A stretch of 49,920 nt of DNA from CAYILR01 sp964364175 (GTDB lineage Bacteria > Bdellovibrionota > UBA1018), in the NCBI GenBank assembly GCA_964364175.1, contig CAYILR010000032.1:1-49920 (forward strand), read 5' to 3'. This document shows positions 47,966 to 49,920 of the stretch, piece after piece. The notes beneath the pieces are model-generated. The model worked only from the letters and a program-made list of their open reading frames with translations, did no database searches and was not told where the DNA came from. Position 1 is the first letter of the stretch; each line of letters opens with the position of its first letter. Position numbers and translations under genes: made by a program.

Positions 47966-48970
47966 ATGAGATTAGGGGGAGCGCTTTGGGCGTGGTGTGC
48001 ATTGTTGTGTGCGGGGTCGAGCTGGGCAGCTGATCAGTCTAGTCAGCAGGCCAATCAGCTGATTCAATCCATCAAGCAAAGAGGTGGGCAGTGTGTGCCA
48101 GTATCAGGCGGTTTGGGACAGAAATGCACTTTTCAGCCGGGGACATTTGCAGGGTACCCGCTGCGAGTGACTGCTTATGTGCCCGCGGGCGTGAGTTCGA
48201 TCAGTAGTTTTTACGTTCACTTTCATGGATGGTTGGTGGGCGAGGGGCAGACTTACGAAAGTATTTTGCGAGGGTTCCAGTTTGATAAAAATCTTTTCGA
48301 AGTCGCTGCGATTCACAACGGTGTTTTGATTGTGCCCGAGAGCAAAACGTACTGCGTGACTTTCAATGAGTACTTCGCGAGTGTTCAGAATTTCAATCTT
48401 TTTTATGCAAAAATGCGGAGCATTTTGAGAGTGGGGGATGCGGAGAAGGGTGAGGTTTTTGTTTCTGGGCATAGTGGGGCGCAAGTCGCTGTGGGGTTGC
48501 TGCTGCGTCAGGCGCTTCGGCCTGCAAATGCTGCTGCAAAAATCACAAAAGTGGTTTTACTGGATGCTAGTTACAACTATGTGGATGCCATTCAGGCGGA
48601 GACAGATTGGGTGGCTCAGCCAGGGGTGGGGTACGAACGGGATCTGATGGTGTATTATGTCCCGCGTTGGCTCTCGGGGATTTCTCCCGGGGGTGGGACG
48701 GAATTTGGAGCTTGTTTGTTGGCAGAAAAAATTTTTAGAAAGCCTGCTGTTTTTTTTGATCGGACCAGGCTGGTCCGATCGGATGCAGACTTTGGGGTGA
48801 TTTGTAAGAACAAGCAGATTCAAAAACAGCCTTTTGACGTGGAGCGAAAACATGCATCGGGCGCAAGTGTCGTGGTCCACGGATATGTACCCAAAGGGCC
48901 AAGCAATGCCCATTTTCAGCTGGCTTATGATTGCATGAGCAGGGCTTGGAAGGGCGAAGTCTGTCGTTAA
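47966..48970 (+). CDS. secreted alpha/beta-hydrolase-like protein
   Basis: The 334-residue protein has a signal peptide (cleavage after SSWA, residue 21). A Gln-rich, Ser-rich N-terminal segment leads to an alpha/beta-hydrolase-like core with the possible nucleophile elbow VFVSGHSGAQVAVG near residue 175 (Ser in GHSG). Two Cys pairs (C47/C60-type spacing in QCVPVSGGLGQKC) may form disulfides in the periplasm or outside. The family and substrate are unknown to me. I chose the ATG at 47966, preceded by GGAGA, over the frame from 47900, because it gives a proper signal peptide. Convergent with VapC. Confidence 0.7.
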   Translation: MRLGGALWAWCALLCAGSSWAADQSSQQANQLIQSIKQRGGQCVPVSGGLGQKCTFQPGTFAGYPLRVTAYVPAGVSSISSFYVHFHGWLVGEGQTYESILRGFQFDKNLFEVAAIHNGVLIVPESKTYCVTFNEYFASVQNFNLFYAKMRSILRVGDAEKGEVFVSGHSGAQVAVGLLLRQALRPANAAAKITKVVLLDASYNYVDAIQAETDWVAQPGVGYERDLMVYYVPRWLSGISPGGGTEFGACLLAEKIFRKPAVFFDRTRLVRSDADFGVICKNKQIQKQPFDVERKHASGASVVVHGYVPKGPSNAHFQLAYDCMSRAWKGEVCR

Positions 48971-49006
48971 CAGAGCGACTTGTTTCTAGCTAATTGGACG
49001 ATTTGA

Positions 49007-49055
49007 ATGATGTCGATTTGATCAAGCTATTGATTAAATCGACATCATCGTTTTT
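49007..49055 (+). terminator. bidirectional-looking terminator between hydrolase gene and vapC
   Basis: Arms 49007-49025 and 49030-49048 pair at 18 of 19 positions (ATGATGTCGATTTGATCAA), with the loop GCTA, followed by CGTTTTT. It lies between two convergent genes, so it can end both. Confidence 0.75.
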
Positions 49056-49077
49056 GATGATAAATGCAGTGGTTTGA

Positions 49078-49503
49078 CTAGAAGGGAACGTTAAATCCTT
49101 CCTGCTTCGCCGCCTTGCTGAGCGAACGGTCCAGGCAGAAAAAATAGACTTCCGATGGGTTATCCGTCCCCATCCTGGCTGACGCGAGTTGTAGCGAGTC
49201 GCCTGGACGAAGCTCATAGATTTTTTGGAAATGAAGGGCCGTATCCAAAACATTATAATCCGCAATGACAACAAAACTCAGCCTTCTAAATTCAGTTGCA
49301 GCAATCCGAGCAGTATTTGCCTCCTTTCGCGTCAGGGTTTTTTCTGCAACCCTCCTTTGTAACGCCGATTCGATCTCCAACGGAGTAATCACTGCAGTAT
49401 AGACTCTTTGGAGTTTGAGAGATTTTGAAAGCTCATCGATTTTCACCCCATCTTTTTCATTTAATAGACTCGCCACGACTGCAGAGGAATCCCAGTAGAT
49501 CAT
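49078..49503 (-). CDS. vapC: VapC-type PIN-domain toxin
   Basis: The 141-residue PIN-domain protein has the acidic residues of an RNA-cutting toxin: Asp5 in MIYWDSSAVV, Glu43 in TPLEIESAL, Asp102 in RPGDSLQLASA and Asp125 in CLDRSLSKAA. It lies 7 nt after the antitoxin gene on the minus strand. The pair is a typical type II module; the target RNA cannot be predicted. Convergent with the hydrolase gene and separated by a hairpin. Confidence 0.9.
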   Translation of the reverse strand: MIYWDSSAVVASLLNEKDGVKIDELSKSLKLQRVYTAVITPLEIESALQRRVAEKTLTRKEANTARIAATEFRRLSFVVIADYNVLDTALHFQKIYELRPGDSLQLASARMGTDNPSEVYFFCLDRSLSKAAKQEGFNVPF

Positions 49504-49510
49504 CGTGAAC

Positions 49511-49756
49511 TTATTCCTCGTCCCGGATTTTTCTAATCAATCGTGCGGCAGAGGTTCCTTTTTTCTTGGTCCGGATACCCGGAAACTTCTTCTTGAACTC
49601 TGTCCAGTTGACGGCCGTGGCGGTGATCTTTTGAACAGGCCCAATCTTGGCGATTTCCTCGCCATATGAAGTCACAATCACGGGCTCACCCGTTTGCGCG
49701 ATTTTCAAATATTTTGATAATTCCGATTTCAGGGTAGCAACACTGACTCTGGCCAT
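49511..49756 (-). CDS. vapB: VapB-type antitoxin (Phd/YefM-like)
   Basis: An 81-residue protein of the Phd/YefM-fold antitoxin type (MARVSVATLKSELSKYL, GEPVIVTSYGEEIAKI), with a Lys-rich C terminus that would wrap the toxin. The ATG at 49756 has GAGGAA 6 nt upstream; an ATG at 49774 is less likely. It precedes vapC, the usual order. Direct repeats just upstream (49780-49799) may be its operator. Confidence 0.85.
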   Translation of the reverse strand: MARVSVATLKSELSKYLKIAQTGEPVIVTSYGEEIAKIGPVQKITATAVNWTEFKKKFPGIRTKKKGTSAARLIRKIRDEE

Positions 49757-49779
49757 AAACGAATTCCTCAACACAAATG

Positions 49780-49799
49780 ATAGTCATACTTATGGTCAT
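49780..49799. promoter_or_regulatory. direct repeat upstream of vapB, possible operator
   Basis: ATAGTCAT (49780-49787) and ATGGTCAT (49792-49799) are spaced 12 nt apart; a third ATAGTCAT lies at 49894-49901. They sit just upstream of vapB, where antitoxin repressors bind. Weak evidence. Confidence 0.3.
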
Positions 49800-49920
49800 C
49801 AGTCAAACTACTTCACGCGATAGCCAACGTGGGTTGATTCTGGTGAATGTACGTGCCTTTTTTATGAGTCAATGGGTAATAAAGAGCTTAAAAATAGTCA
49901 TTTGTGACACATTGAATAAA

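Noticed and set aside
48990..49274. 94-residue minus-strand frame near vapC
   Set aside because: Overlaps vapC in another frame and includes the terminator hairpin; no family features.

Overview
The window reads as chromosomal DNA of a Gram-negative, outer-membrane-building bacterium. It carries LolCD, BamA, an OmpH/Skp chaperone, the early Raetz lipid A enzymes with LpxK and an LpxL-type acyltransferase, heptosyltransferase-like enzymes, and several outer-membrane beta-barrels. The mix of an Rsm22-family methyltransferase, a Csd6-like L,D-carboxypeptidase, Mpl beside a penicillin-binding-type hydrolase, Hanks-type kinase, PP2C and HD-GYP signalling proteins suggests the former Deltaproteobacteria, most likely Bdellovibrionota. 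That placement is inference from gene content, not from a marker search. I saw no rRNA, tRNA, CRISPR array, insertion sequence or prophage block.

Layout. 0-2.6 kb: 5'-truncated-looking tail-fibre-like repeat protein, a 61-aa small protein and trxB. 2.7-5.5 kb: lysS, then a DUF4143-type AAA ATPase behind an inverted repeat. 5.5-16.3 kb: the envelope block lolC-lolD-bamA, then ompH-lpxD-fabZ-lpxA-lpxB-lpxK-lpxL, nearly all joined by 4-28 nt overlaps. 16.3-18.3 kb: accessory patch on the minus strand with a split HNH endonuclease and a TumE/TumA toxin-antitoxin pair lying between 50-bp direct repeats. 18.4-21.9 kb: DUF3108 lipoprotein and two glycosyltransferases. 22-28.8 kb: rpsA with promoter, leader hairpin and terminator, sppA, an RsmB-like rRNA methyltransferase, a LysM protein, a beta-barrel and a zinc-ribbon membrane protein. 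28.8-34.3 kb: Rsm22-family protein, ssb, polyprenol-phosphate glycosyltransferase, Csd6-like peptidoglycan hydrolase, FAD oxidoreductase, methyltransferase. 34.5-40.4 kb: serine hydrolase, mpl, Ser/Thr kinase, unknown protein. 40.4-45.3 kb: OmpR-type regulator, HD-GYP phosphodiesterase, OMP, SpoIIE-type phosphatase, degenerate HD-GYP. 45.3-47.9 kb: reverse transsulfuration pair. 47.9-49.9 kb: secreted hydrolase-like protein and a VapBC pair.

How it fits together. The 5.5-16.3 kb block makes and exports the outer membrane: LolCD releases lipoproteins, BamA inserts barrels, Skp chaperones them and LpxD/A/B/K/L with FabZ build lipid A. The glycosyltransferases at 19.6-21.9 kb probably decorate LPS. 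The 31.5-37 kb genes trim and recycle peptidoglycan.

The most striking observation is a family of four ~121-137 bp intergenic elements (9859-9983, 10099-10235, 30168-30288, 39204-39325). All share one architecture: a long outer stem closing a three-way junction with two hairpins. Their stem sequences differ but remain paired, so compensatory changes are visible in the outer stem and in three inner helices. I do not recognise this family. Other points of interest are an lpxB without a usable start codon for its conserved N-terminus, the TA module between direct repeats, tandem stem-loops before the DUF3108 lipoprotein gene, and several genes that look leaderless or start with CTG/TTG.
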